A stretch of 31,158 nucleotides of DNA from DASZHJ01 sp035541215 (GTDB lineage: Bacteria; Pseudomonadota; Alphaproteobacteria; ATCC43930; CGMCC-115725), in NCBI GenBank assembly GCA_035541215.1, contig DATKNV010000231.1, positions 1 through 31,158 of the forward strand. The letters run 5' to 3'. The notes under the pieces were generated by a model that was not told the origin of the DNA, ran no database searches, and was given only the letters and a program-made list of their open reading frames with translations. Position numbers and translations under genes: made by a program. How positions within the stretch are numbered: the stretch's first letter is position 1; every line of letters begins with the position of its first letter. Of this stretch, positions 1 through 7,097 are shown piece after piece.

Positions 1-468
1 GAGCCGCTGCGCGATGTCGGCGGCACCCTCGCGCCCGCGCGCGGCAAGGCGCTCAGCCAGGACCTCGACCGGCGCGGTCACCTCGACGATCGCGAGCGGC
101 CGGTAGCGCCTTCGCGCCTCCGCGAGGATCGAGCGCGAGACATTGACCACGACGTGACGGCCCCGCGCCAATTCCGCGTCGATTCCCGAGGGAATCCCGT
201 AGCGGAGCCCGTGTGCGCCCCAAGAAAGCGCGAAGGCGCCGGCGGCCTCGGCGGCGGCGAATTCCACGGAGGACATCGCCTCGTGCTCCTCTCCACCAGC
301 CTCGGCCGGGCGGGTGATGACGCGGCGAGGGAAGAGGAAGCGGCGATCGCCTGCGAGCGCATCCCGGGCCCCCTCGATCAGCGTGTCCTTCCCGGCGCCG
401 CTCGGGCCCACCACCAGGATGAGCGTGCCGCGCCGCTCAGGGCAGGGCGGACCGGCCGAGCCCGACAT
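1..468 (-). CDS. phnN: Ribose 1,5-bisphosphokinase PhnN (3' end beyond window)
   Basis: Guanylate-kinase-like P-loop protein; PhnN phosphorylates ribose 1,5-bisphosphate to PRPP, usually in phosphonate catabolism. The first 156 residues are visible of a family length near 190. A Walker A motif GPSGAGKD lies at residues 21-28, the usual PhnN wording, and the following region (TRPAEAGGEEHEAMS, then FALSWGAHGLRYGIP) matches the family's substrate-binding half. The ATG at 468 gives a short N-terminal lead before the P-loop. The start lies inside the end of the upstream marR gene (32-base overlap, different frame), so it is probably translated from the iorA-iorB-marR transcript. No other phn gene is visible here; partners may lie beyond position 1. 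Family assignment is firm; a role in PRPP supply rather than phosphonate use is open. Confidence 0.88.
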   Translation of the reverse strand, partial: MSGSAGPPCPERRGTLILVVGPSGAGKDTLIEGARDALAGDRRFLFPRRVITRPAEAGGEEHEAMSSVEFAAAEAAGAFALSWGAHGLRYGIPSGIDAELARGRHVVVNVSRSILAEARRRYRPLAIVEVTAPVEVLAERLAARGREGAADIAQRL

Positions 469-919
469 TGCCCTGCATCCGTCGCATCGCCGTCTTGAGC
501 CACTCGATCTCCCGCGGCGAGAAGCCCAGGACGGCCGCGCGATACTCCTCGATCGCCAACGGAACGATCTCCTCATAGAGGGCGCGGCCCTTCGGCGTGA
601 GGCGCACCTCGACGAGGCGGGAATCCCGGCGCGACATGCTCCGGCGCACGAGGCCGCGCTCGCCCATGCGGACGAGGAGCCGGCTCAGCGTCGCCTGCGG
701 GATCACCGCGAGCTCCGCGAGCGCGCTCACGGTCGAGCGGTCGTGTGCCGTGAGCACGGCGAGCACGCGCCAATGCTCGAAGGTGAGCCGCCGGCGCCGG
801 AGCTTCGCGTCGAGGTTGCGGTTGAGCCGGCTCACCAACCGGTTCATGAGATAGGGGAGCAGATCGTCGAGAAGCGGCGCAGGCTCGGCGGCAAGCGCGA
901 GCGCGCGGGACCCGCTCAT
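437..919 (-). CDS. MarR-family transcriptional regulator
   Basis: A 160-residue winged-helix repressor of the MarR family. The HTH and wing are clear: HWRVLAVL, then LAELAVIPQATLSRLLVRM (recognition helix) and a basic wing around RRDSRLVEVRLTPKGR, flanked by N- and C-terminal dimerisation helices. The ATG at 919 overlaps the iorB stop codon by 4 bases (ATGA), so it is translationally coupled to iorB. MarR proteins usually repress their own operon and are released by aromatic acids or CoA thioesters. Here the obvious ligand class would be an aryl-pyruvate, arylacetate or arylacetyl-CoA linked to IorAB, which is inference. The palindrome at 4559-4574 upstream of iorA is the likely binding site. 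The gene ends inside phnN. Confidence 0.9.
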   Translation of the reverse strand: MSGSRALALAAEPAPLLDDLLPYLMNRLVSRLNRNLDAKLRRRRLTFEHWRVLAVLTAHDRSTVSALAELAVIPQATLSRLLVRMGERGLVRRSMSRRDSRLVEVRLTPKGRALYEEIVPLAIEEYRAAVLGFSPREIEWLKTAMRRMQGNVGLGRSALP

Positions 920-2412
920 TCCGCGGCGGCCTTCGTGATCCCCGCGCTCCCCGCAGCAAGCGCCGTCTCGAGCGCGCGGCCCTCGGGGTCCTGAAGCGCG
1001 GCCTCGCGGGCACGCTTGACCCGCGCCGCGGCCTCGGGGCCTGGTGCTTCGATCGCGGGCACGATCACCTCCGCGAAGAGCCGCTCGAAATTGGCGCGTC
1101 CCCGGCGATGGGTGTCGCCGTAGCCCTTGAGGAGGCGCGCGGTCGCGACGATCTCGCGCGCGAGCGCCTCGTCGCGGGCGGCGGCGTGCTCGATCGCGTC
1201 GAGCCAGCGCTCGATCATCGCCTGCTCCGCGGCGTAGCGCAGGCTCCTCGGCCTGAGGCCCCGCAGCCGCGCGAGGAGCCACAGGCGGAAGAAGCCCCAG
1301 AAGGTCGTGGTGCGCAGCTCCATCGGCATGCGCAGCCGGTCGAGCCGGTTCTTCCGCTCGCCCCAGCGCAGGAGTGCCGCGCCGAGCCCGCGCGGCAGGA
1401 TCGCCGCGATCTCCTCGATGCCGGGCTTCAGAAACTCCGTGACGTGGACGGGCTCCTCGGGTTTGGCGCGGACCTCCGCCCGCACCGCTTCCATGCGGGA
1501 GCGCGCGGTCTTGAGCTGCGCCACCCGGATCACGTCCTCATAGGCCATCCAAAGCGCGAGCTGACGCGCAACCTCCGGCGCCAAAGCCGGAGCGGCCTTG
1601 GCGGCGCGCGCGAGACGGTCGAGGTAGAGCCGGGCGTAGCGCTCGTTCTGATACTCCGTGAGACGGCGCACGCCTTCCGCCGCGATCGGCTGCGCGGCTG
1701 CCGGGAGCCCGGCCACTGCGTCGGTCGCAGCCGAGGGCGCGGCCGGCGTTTCCGGCATCGCCTCCGCAGGCGGGTTCTTCGCGAGCTCCACCCCGGCGGC
1801 AAAGCCCGCGAGGTTCGCCTCGACGGCAATGCCGGAGGCGCGGATCGCGTTCTCGAAGAGCGCGTGCGCGATCGGCAGTACGCCCGACCCCGCGATCGCG
1901 CCGAGGAGCACGGCGTTGAGCGGCTGTCCCCGGAGCGATTTCTCGCGGCCGGCGTCGAAGAGGATCGGCGTCCGCGCGAGCGCGCGGGCGGCCTTCAGGA
2001 TGGGCTCGCTCTTGACGCGCCCGTCGCCCATCGCGGCCTTCTCGACGACGGCATAGACGCGGTGGGTGGCGGCGATGAGCGTCGTCCTGTCCGGCGAGAC
2101 GTAGCCGTTCTCGAGCGCGCGTCCGGCCTCGACGAGCTCGGTCACGACGACCATGTCGACGTCGCCGGGGCAGGGGTAGAGCGCCATCAGCGGCCGCTTG
2201 CCGCCGAGCGCCGCGTTCGTCTCGGGGTGGATCTCGACGTAGTAGGTCGTGGCGCCCGTGCGTTGCGCGACGCCGGGGATCGAGGTGCCCTGCACCGGGA
2301 GGTCGGCCGCGCTCGCGGCGGACACGAGCCAATCCGTGAGCACGCCGCCGCCCTCGCCGCCGAGCGCGCCGATGAGGACGGAGATGGGACGCGTCGCCAC
2401 GATGCCGCTCAC
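916..2412 (-). CDS. iorB: Indolepyruvate ferredoxin oxidoreductase, beta subunit (IorB, long form)
   Basis: Partner of IorA in the CoA-dependent oxidative decarboxylation of indolepyruvate and other aryl-pyruvates to arylacetyl-CoA. The 498-residue protein starts with a pyruvate-oxidoreductase gamma-type domain (about residues 8-190), recognisable from GALGGEGGGVLTDWL and GVAQRTGATTYYVE. It continues in a long, mostly helical C-terminal region (about 230-498), typical of the long IorB of aerobic proteobacteria and absent from archaeal IorB of about 200 residues. The GTG at 2412 is chosen because it overlaps the iorA stop (GTGA) and lies a few codons before the conserved domain. An open frame continues further upstream but reads through iorA in a wrong frame with low-complexity Arg/Ala sequence. 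Confidence 0.92.
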   Translation of the reverse strand: MSGIVATRPISVLIGALGGEGGGVLTDWLVSAASAADLPVQGTSIPGVAQRTGATTYYVEIHPETNAALGGKRPLMALYPCPGDVDMVVVTELVEAGRALENGYVSPDRTTLIAATHRVYAVVEKAAMGDGRVKSEPILKAARALARTPILFDAGREKSLRGQPLNAVLLGAIAGSGVLPIAHALFENAIRASGIAVEANLAGFAAGVELAKNPPAEAMPETPAAPSAATDAVAGLPAAAQPIAAEGVRRLTEYQNERYARLYLDRLARAAKAAPALAPEVARQLALWMAYEDVIRVAQLKTARSRMEAVRAEVRAKPEEPVHVTEFLKPGIEEIAAILPRGLGAALLRWGERKNRLDRLRMPMELRTTTFWGFFRLWLLARLRGLRPRSLRYAAEQAMIERWLDAIEHAAARDEALAREIVATARLLKGYGDTHRRGRANFERLFAEVIVPAIEAPGPEAAARVKRAREAALQDPEGRALETALAAGSAGITKAAAE

Positions 2413-4532
2413 GCCGCGAGGCGCTGGAGCGCGCCGATGGCGGCGCCGCGCAGGCGCCAGATGAGGCGGTCCCAGAAGCCGGGATTGTGCACGATCTCCG
2501 CGCGGTAGAAGGAGGGGCAGAGCGCCGCCGCCTCCGCGACCTCGCCGCAGAGGCCGCAGCCCACGCAGTCGTTGTCGACGTGCGCGACGGGGTCGTTCTT
2601 GAGCGGATCGCTCGCGGGCTTGACCGTGAGCGAAGGGCAGCCGGAGAGCCGGATGCAGGAGTGATCGCCGGTGCAGACGCTCTCGTCGACGCCGAAGCGC
2701 GTGCGCACCGTGCGCCTGCCCGCCTCGAGCTGCTTGCGGAACCACGGACGGAAGCGGCGCTGGCGCGCGAGCTGGCACTCGCCCTCGGCCACTACGACCT
2801 TGAGGCCTTTCTCGGGGCTCGTCATCGCGCGGCGGAGCGTCGCGAGCATGGTGCCGACGCTGTAGCTGCGGACGGTCTTGACCCAGGCGACGCCGAGCGC
2901 GGAGAGCGCCTTCTCGATCGAGAGCTTGTGCTGCGGGCTCGCGCTCGAGGAGGGGATGAGCTGCTGTCCCGTAGCGGAAGTGTAGCCGTTGTTCACCACG
3001 ACGAGCACGCCGTCATAGCCGTTGAAGAGTGCGCCCATGACGCCGCTGGTGAGGCCGTTATGCCAGAAGCCGCCGTCGCCCATGATGCTCATGACGCGCT
3101 TCTCGCCGAAGGCGGGCGCCACGCCCGTCGCCGAGGCGAGACCCAGCCCATAGCCCAGCACGGAATTCCCGAGATTGAAGGGCGGGAGCGTCGAGAAGGT
3201 GTGGCAGCCGATGTCGGCGGCGATGTGGATCGGCCCGACCTCGCGCTCCAAGAGCTTGATCGCGCTGAAGATCGGCCGCTCCGGGCAGCCGACGCAGAAG
3301 CCCGGCGGGCGCTTCGGCACCGGCGCGCCGATCGTCTCCTGCGCCTGACGCTTGAGGTCCGCGACGCGCGCGATCGCGCGGGTGACGCGGGTGAGATCGG
3401 CGCCCTTCGGAACCGTGCCCTCGATGAATTTCGCCACACCCTCGAGCACGACGTCGGCCGTGTATTCCCCGGCCATCGGAAGCACCTTCTTGCCGACGAT
3501 GGCGGTGTTGAGATCGGCCTTGCGCAGGAGCGCGTTGACGGCTTCCTCGAGGTAGTCGGGATTGCCCTCCTCGACCATCAGCACCGCGCGCTTCCCCGCG
3601 CAGAAGCTCGTGATCTCCTCCGGCACCAGCGGATAGGTCACGTTGAGGCAGAGGATGGGGATCGCGGGATTGCCGAAGCTGTCGGCGAGGCCGAGCTGCT
3701 CGAGGGCGCGCAGGAGCGTGTTGAAGATGCCGCCCTGCACGATGATCCCGACCTCGTCGTGCGCGCCCGGGAATAGCTCGTTGAGCTTCTGCTTCCGGAT
3801 GAAATCGAGCGCCGCCGGGAAGCGGTGCTGGACCTTGTGCTTCTCCTGGAGGTAGGTCGCGGGCGGCAGGCAGATGCGGTTGTAGTCGAAATCGGGCTTG
3901 GTCAGGGGATTGCGCGGCGAGATCGCCGGCGCCCTGTTGCCCTTGGTCGCGAAGCGCCCGTGCACGTGGCAGGCGCGGATGCGGAACTCCATGATGACCG
4001 GCGTGTTGGAGGCCTCCGAGAGCTCGAAGGCGCGCTCGACCAGCTCCACCACGCGCGCCTGGTCCGGGCGCGGGTCCATGAGCCACATCGAGGATTTCAT
4101 TGCGAAGGCGTGGGTGCGCTCCTGGATGATCGAGGCGCCTTCGCCGTAATCCTCGCCGACGATGATGAGCGCCCCGCCCTTGACGCCCGCGGAGGCGAGG
4201 TTCGAGAGCGCATCGGAGGCGACGTTGGTGCCGACGACGGACTTCCAGACCGCGGCACCGCGAAGCGGATAATTGATCGAGGCCGCGAGCATCGCCGCCG
4301 CCGCCGCCTCGTTGGGCGCGGGCTCGAAATGCACGCCGAGCTCGTCGAGGAGGCCCTTGGCGTCGTTGAGCACGTCGATCAGGTGCGAGACCGGCGCCCC
4401 CTGATACCCTCCGACGTAGCTGACGCCCGCCTGCAGCAGCCCCTTGGTGATCGCGAGGATGCCCTCCCCCTCGAACACCTCGCCGTCCCCGCGGCGCAGC
4501 AGCTCGACTTCCTTGGCAAAGGAGCGTTCCAT
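2409..4532 (-). CDS. iorA: Indolepyruvate ferredoxin oxidoreductase, alpha subunit (IorA)
   Basis: Catalytic TPP- and Fe-S-containing subunit of 2-oxoacid:ferredoxin oxidoreductase specific for aryl-pyruvates. In order over 707 residues: a pyrimidine-binding domain (about 20-200, GGYQGAPVSHLIDVL near 41-55), a middle domain, a CVGCPERP motif (413-420) typical of IOR alpha subunits, the TPP-binding fold with GDGGFW (485-490) and NNGYTSATG (514-522), and a C-terminal ferredoxin-like domain. That last domain carries Cys 620, 626, 632 and a CxxCxxC set at 656, 659, 662 plus Cys 672. Seven rather than eight cysteines are seen and the first cluster spacing is irregular. It is the first gene of the iorA-iorB-marR-phnN chain. 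The promoter region holds a MarR-type palindrome. Its electron acceptor is not encoded nearby. Confidence 0.95.
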   Translation of the reverse strand: MERSFAKEVELLRRGDGEVFEGEGILAITKGLLQAGVSYVGGYQGAPVSHLIDVLNDAKGLLDELGVHFEPAPNEAAAAAMLAASINYPLRGAAVWKSVVGTNVASDALSNLASAGVKGGALIIVGEDYGEGASIIQERTHAFAMKSSMWLMDPRPDQARVVELVERAFELSEASNTPVIMEFRIRACHVHGRFATKGNRAPAISPRNPLTKPDFDYNRICLPPATYLQEKHKVQHRFPAALDFIRKQKLNELFPGAHDEVGIIVQGGIFNTLLRALEQLGLADSFGNPAIPILCLNVTYPLVPEEITSFCAGKRAVLMVEEGNPDYLEEAVNALLRKADLNTAIVGKKVLPMAGEYTADVVLEGVAKFIEGTVPKGADLTRVTRAIARVADLKRQAQETIGAPVPKRPPGFCVGCPERPIFSAIKLLEREVGPIHIAADIGCHTFSTLPPFNLGNSVLGYGLGLASATGVAPAFGEKRVMSIMGDGGFWHNGLTSGVMGALFNGYDGVLVVVNNGYTSATGQQLIPSSSASPQHKLSIEKALSALGVAWVKTVRSYSVGTMLATLRRAMTSPEKGLKVVVAEGECQLARQRRFRPWFRKQLEAGRRTVRTRFGVDESVCTGDHSCIRLSGCPSLTVKPASDPLKNDPVAHVDNDCVGCGLCGEVAEAAALCPSFYRAEIVHNPGFWDRLIWRLRGAAIGALQRLAA

Positions 4533-4558
4533 GACGCGTCCCCTCTCATGACCGCGAT

Positions 4559-4574
4559 CTATGCAGTTGCATAG
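4559..4574. promoter_or_regulatory. 16-bp palindrome, probable MarR operator of the iorAB operon
   Basis: The sequence CTATGCAGTTGCATAG is a perfect inverted repeat: arms of 7 bases (4559-4565 and 4568-4574) around GT. It lies 27 bases upstream of the iorA start in an AT-richer spot of an otherwise very GC-rich region. On the minus strand a TTGACC (4602-4597) that could serve as -35 lies 22 bases before the palindrome, so the site would cover the -10/start region. ATGCA...TGCAT palindromes of this size are common MarR-family operators, and the operon encodes a MarR protein, so autoregulation is the simplest reading. No second copy of the full palindrome was seen in the window. Confidence 0.65.
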
Positions 4575-4598
4575 TTTCGCGCCGACGCGGCCCGGGGG

Positions 4599-5474
4599 TC
4601 AAGCGCCGAGCCCGATCCGCGCTCCCGCGTGGCTTACGACCCGCCGCTCGAGGTCGAAGCTCATGAGGTCCTCGCCCACCAGCACGGGGCCGGCGTAAGC
4701 GCGGCGCACTTCCGCGAGCACTTTGTCCTTGTCGAAGCGCGTGGGGACGAAGTGGTTGAGCATGAGGCAGCGCACGCCGGCCTTGGCGGCGATCTCGCCC
4801 ACATCGGTAGAGGCCGTGTGGTAGCGCGCGACGTTGTCGATGCCCTCCTGGGTGCGGACGCCGGGCTCGGGCTTCATCACGCCGTGGATGAAGCATTCGT
4901 GGACGAGGAGGTCGGCGCCCTTCGCGGCCTCGACGAGGGCAGGGCAGGGCGCAGTGTCGCCGCTGAAGACCGCATGGCGGCCCGCCGCCTCGACGACGAA
5001 GCCGAAGGCCTCCCGCACCGGGAAGTGATCGACCGCCACCGCATGGACGACGACCTCGTCCAGGCGCAGGACTTCGCCGGGCGCGATCTCCGTGACCTCG
5101 ACCTCAAGCGCCTTGGTCGAGGGCCGCGCCTCGTGCGCGATGCGCTGCTCGAGCTCGGGCCGCCAGAGCGCCATCAGTCCGTCGACGAAATGCCGCGTGC
5201 CCTTGGGCCCGTAGATCCGCTGCGGGCGGTCGCGGCCCTGGTGCCAGCTCGAGATCACGAGCTGGAAGAGATCGACGATGTGGTCGGAGTGGAGGTGCGT
5301 CAGCAGCACGGCGTCGAGACTGCGTCCGCTGCTCCCGGCGGAGACCAGCCGCTGCGTGGCGCCGGAGCCCACGTCGATCAGGAGCTGCCGCTTGCCCGCG
5401 CGCACGAGACTCGCGGGGCCGAGCCGGTCCGGATCGCATTGCGGACAGCCGGTCCCGAGGAGCGTCACCTGCAC
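4599..5474 (-). CDS. MBL-fold metallo-hydrolase
   Basis: A 291-residue metallo-beta-lactamase-fold enzyme of the RNase Z / arylsulfatase-like branch. The metal ligands are all present: H60-x-H62-x-D64-H65, H150 in VDHFPVREAFGF, D173 in FSGDTAPC and H241 in MLNHF, which should bind two zinc ions. The GTG at 5474 is chosen because it lies 13 bases after the amidase stop and begins directly with the first strand (VQVTLLGTGCP). The longer open frame reads back into the amidase gene. It is co-directional with the amidase and probably co-transcribed. The substrate cannot be read from the sequence. Context suggests a hydrolytic step linked to the amidase or to the divergent importer operon, but the family also acts on nucleic acids, lactones and esters. 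Confidence 0.85.
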   Translation of the reverse strand: MQVTLLGTGCPQCDPDRLGPASLVRAGKRQLLIDVGSGATQRLVSAGSSGRSLDAVLLTHLHSDHIVDLFQLVISSWHQGRDRPQRIYGPKGTRHFVDGLMALWRPELEQRIAHEARPSTKALEVEVTEIAPGEVLRLDEVVVHAVAVDHFPVREAFGFVVEAAGRHAVFSGDTAPCPALVEAAKGADLLVHECFIHGVMKPEPGVRTQEGIDNVARYHTASTDVGEIAAKAGVRCLMLNHFVPTRFDKDKVLAEVRRAYAGPVLVGEDLMSFDLERRVVSHAGARIGLGA

Positions 5475-5487
5475 GGCGCTGCCGGGA

Positions 5488-6909
5488 TCATTGGGCCGCG
5501 AGCGGCGGGCGCGGCGCCGGGTAGGTCGTCTCGAAGGCCCGCATCGCCCGCAGCACCAGCGCATCCGCGTAGAGCGGACCCACGATCTGCAATCCGATCG
5601 GCAGGCCGTCGCGGGTGAGGCCGCAAGGCAAGCTCGCGGCCGGCTGGCGCGTGAGGTTGAAGGGGTAGCTGAAGGGCGTCCAGTCGATCCATTCCTTCTC
5701 GCGCGCGGGATCGCTCAGATCCTTCCCGACCTCGATCGCGGGCACGGCGACGGTCGGCGTGAGCAGCAGGTCGTAGCGGCGATGGAAGAGCTGCATCTGC
5801 CGGCTGAGATCGGTGCGCGCGACGTCGGCATTGACGTAGTCGACCGCGGTAAGCTTCTCGCCGCGCTCAACGTGCACCTTGAGGCCGGGATCGAGGCGCT
5901 TGCGCTCCTCGGGGCCGAAGGGCGCCATCACCTTGGCGGCGCCGGAGTACCAGAGGGTGAGCCAGGCAGGGCGCGGGTCCGCGAAGATTTTCTCGACGGT
6001 CTCGACTTCCGCGCCCAATTCCTTGAAGGCCCGCGCGGCGCGCGCCACTGCCTCCGCGACTTCCGGATGAACGTGCGTCGCATAGCCGAGCGTCGGGCTG
6101 AAGGCGATGCGGAGCCCCTTCACGCCATCTTCGAGGCCCGCGCGGTAATCCCTGCCGTCGCGCGGCAGCGCGTAGGGGTCGCGGATATCCTCTCCGGCGA
6201 GCACCGTGAGCAGCAGCGCGCAATCCTCGACCGTCCGCGTCATCGGGCCGGTGTGGGCGAGCATGCCGAAGGGGCTCGGGGGATAGGCGGGGACGCGGCC
6301 GAAGGTCGGCTTCAACCCGGGAATGCCCGAGAAGTGGCAGGGAATGCGGATCGAGCCGCCGCCGTCGGTGCCGAGCGCGAGCGGTCCGAGCCCAGCCGCA
6401 AGCGCCGCCGCCGCGCCGCTGCTGCTGCCGCCGGGAGTACGCTCGAGGTTCCAGGGGTTGCGCGTGATCCCCGTGAGCGGGCTGTCGCCGAGCGCCTTCC
6501 AGCCGTATTCCGGCATGGTGGTCTTGCCGAGGATGACGGCGCCGGCCTCGCGCAGCCGTGCCACCGGCGGCGAATCCTCGTCCCAGGCTTGGTCGCGCCT
6601 GGTGAGCGTCGAGCCGCGCAGGGTGGGCCAGCCCCGCGTCAGGAACAGATCCTTGATGGTCGCGGGGACGCCGTCGAGGAGCCCCATCGGCGCGCCCTTC
6701 TGCCAGCGCGCCTCCGAGGCGCGCGCCGCCGCCATCGCTCCTTCGGGATCGCGGAGGACGAAGGCATTGAGCTTCGGCTCCAGGACCTCCATCCGCCGCA
6801 GGATCGCCGCGGTCACCTCGACCGGCGAAAGGGTCTTCTTTCGAAAATCGGCGATCAGTCGGCTCGCGGACAGAAAGGAGAGCTCGCGGTCGGCGGATGC
6901 GCTCGTCAT
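5488..6909 (-). CDS. Amidase-signature-family hydrolase
   Basis: A 473-residue amidase-signature enzyme hydrolysing a carboxamide or related C-N bond. The Ser-cisSer-Lys triad is visible: Lys86 in ATIKDLF, the cis-Ser within the Gly/Ser loop TPGGSSSGAAAAL (about 162-164) and nucleophile Ser186 in GTDGGGSIRIP. The ATG at 6909 is preceded by GAGGAAAT at a usual distance and gives a normal N-terminus; a longer frame upstream has no family similarity. No signal peptide, so it is cytoplasmic. It is transcribed divergently from the Dpp-type importer operon across a 188-base gap, and the MBL hydrolase follows 13 bases later. The substrate is unknown. By context it may release ammonia or an amine from an imported amide. 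GatA is unlikely, since no gatB/gatC is adjacent. Confidence 0.88.
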   Translation of the reverse strand: MTSASADRELSFLSASRLIADFRKKTLSPVEVTAAILRRMEVLEPKLNAFVLRDPEGAMAAARASEARWQKGAPMGLLDGVPATIKDLFLTRGWPTLRGSTLTRRDQAWDEDSPPVARLREAGAVILGKTTMPEYGWKALGDSPLTGITRNPWNLERTPGGSSSGAAAALAAGLGPLALGTDGGGSIRIPCHFSGIPGLKPTFGRVPAYPPSPFGMLAHTGPMTRTVEDCALLLTVLAGEDIRDPYALPRDGRDYRAGLEDGVKGLRIAFSPTLGYATHVHPEVAEAVARAARAFKELGAEVETVEKIFADPRPAWLTLWYSGAAKVMAPFGPEERKRLDPGLKVHVERGEKLTAVDYVNADVARTDLSRQMQLFHRRYDLLLTPTVAVPAIEVGKDLSDPAREKEWIDWTPFSYPFNLTRQPAASLPCGLTRDGLPIGLQIVGPLYADALVLRAMRAFETTYPAPRPPLAAQ

Positions 6910-7021
6910 GGGGCGATTTCCTCGAGATGTCGGTGCGCTCGGCTCGGGCCATTCTCGGGCAAAGGGGCGCGCCCGGCAATCTTGCGCTGGCACGAGTTTC
7001 GCAACGGTGGGACCGGCGGTA

Positions 7022-7049
7022 TTGCGGGCGCCCGGGAATGGCGTAAGGT
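7022..7049 (+). promoter_or_regulatory. Possible promoter of the importer/carbamoylase operon
   Basis: TTGCGG (7022-7027) and TAAGGT (7044-7049) are separated by 16 bases, leaving about 42 bases to the start at 7098. Both hexamers are only partial matches to sigma-70 consensus. Other features of this 188-base divergent region are a GGGCGCGCCC palindrome (6965-6974) and a TTGCG...CGCAA inverted repeat (6982-6986 and 7000-7004), possible regulator sites for the amidase and importer operons. I saw no cobalamin riboswitch here although bluB is in the operon. Confidence 0.3.
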
Positions 7050-7085
7050 CTTCCCAAAGGACGCCCGTCGGAGGCGAGGAACAAA

Positions 7086-7091
7086 GGGAGG
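7086..7091 (+). promoter_or_regulatory. Shine-Dalgarno site deciding the ATG 7098 start
   Basis: GGGAGG lies 6 bases before ATG 7098. It favours that codon over the in-frame TTG at 7092, which would sit directly against the site. Confidence 0.7.
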
Positions 7092-7097
7092 TTGGCG

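Noticed and set aside
6910..7097. Cobalamin riboswitch controlling the operon that contains bluB
   Set aside because: I looked for a B12-box-like sequence in the leader and found none; the gap is also short for a full cobalamin riboswitch plus promoter.
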